Assembly: GCA_030142905.1 (NCBI GenBank)
Contig: JASJOG010000108.1
Location: forward strand, 821,001-885,000
Reading direction: 5' to 3'
Source of the DNA: Heliopora coerulea
Taxonomy: Eukaryota; Cnidaria; Anthozoa; Scleralcyonacea; Helioporidae
DNA: 64,000 bases
Position numbering within the stretch: position 1 is the stretch's first letter
Below: more notes on this DNA, generated by a model
Told to the model about the DNA's origin: nothing
Databases searched by the model: none
The model's input: only the letters and a program-made list of their open reading frames with translations
The DNA itself: not shown here

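Overview
The window is eukaryotic, intron-rich animal DNA. One very large gene fills it on the minus strand from the right edge (its 5' part lies beyond 64000) to a stop codon at 6962. Joining about 50 exons by splice sites and codon phase gives a giant modular muscle-type protein: a charged PEVK-like linker, 24 Ig domains, two SH3 domains, a RhoGEF DH-PH unit, two Ig domains, an Ig-kinase module, Ig, FN3, a second kinase and an acidic C-terminal tail. This is the domain order of vertebrate obscurin (OBSCN; UNC-89 family). The species cannot be read with certainty. The AT-rich introns, tRNA-derived SINEs, pogo-like MITEs and CR1/L2-like LINE suit an invertebrate metazoan, and a cnidarian (coral or sea anemone) is my low-confidence guess.

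Layout. 1-6540: a 123-bp tandem satellite, entered from the left and dying out about 420 bp before the gene's last exon. 6541-6961: 3' flank and 3' UTR with two AATAAA signals on the minus strand. 6962-17200: C-terminal tail and kinase 2 exons, with an intron at 7675-11747 that holds a broken LINE between two related foldback elements. 17201-22481: a large intron with a candidate 25-nt microexon. 22482-26837: FN3, Ig and the Ig-kinase 1 exon. 26838-33041: repeat-rich introns with one Thr/Gln-rich linker exon. 33042-36937: two Ig domains, linkers and PH. 37790-40971: DH, cut into small exons. 41457-42868: two SH3 domains. 43070-48586: linker exons and an Ig. 49092-64000: the Ig-rich part, where most exons carry two or three whole Ig domains.

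Working logic. In muscle proteins of this family the Ig/FN3 chain binds sarcomeric partners, SH3-DH-PH signals to Rho GTPases, and the kinases act near the C terminus. Kinase 1 keeps the residues expected of an active enzyme and is followed by an ARRKW helix like the calmodulin-binding segment of myosin light-chain kinase. Kinase 2 has altered motifs (YLD for HRD, DYD for DFG). Nearly every Ig exon is phase 1-1, and several carry the same A-B-C three-Ig super-repeat, so the chain seems to have grown by whole-exon duplication. I found no convincing second protein-coding host gene and no intact RNA gene. Exon ends were derived by hand from GT-AG sites and reading-frame closure; three places are uncertain (43070-43171, a missing PH piece between 36120 and 36802, and the 18927-18951 microexon).
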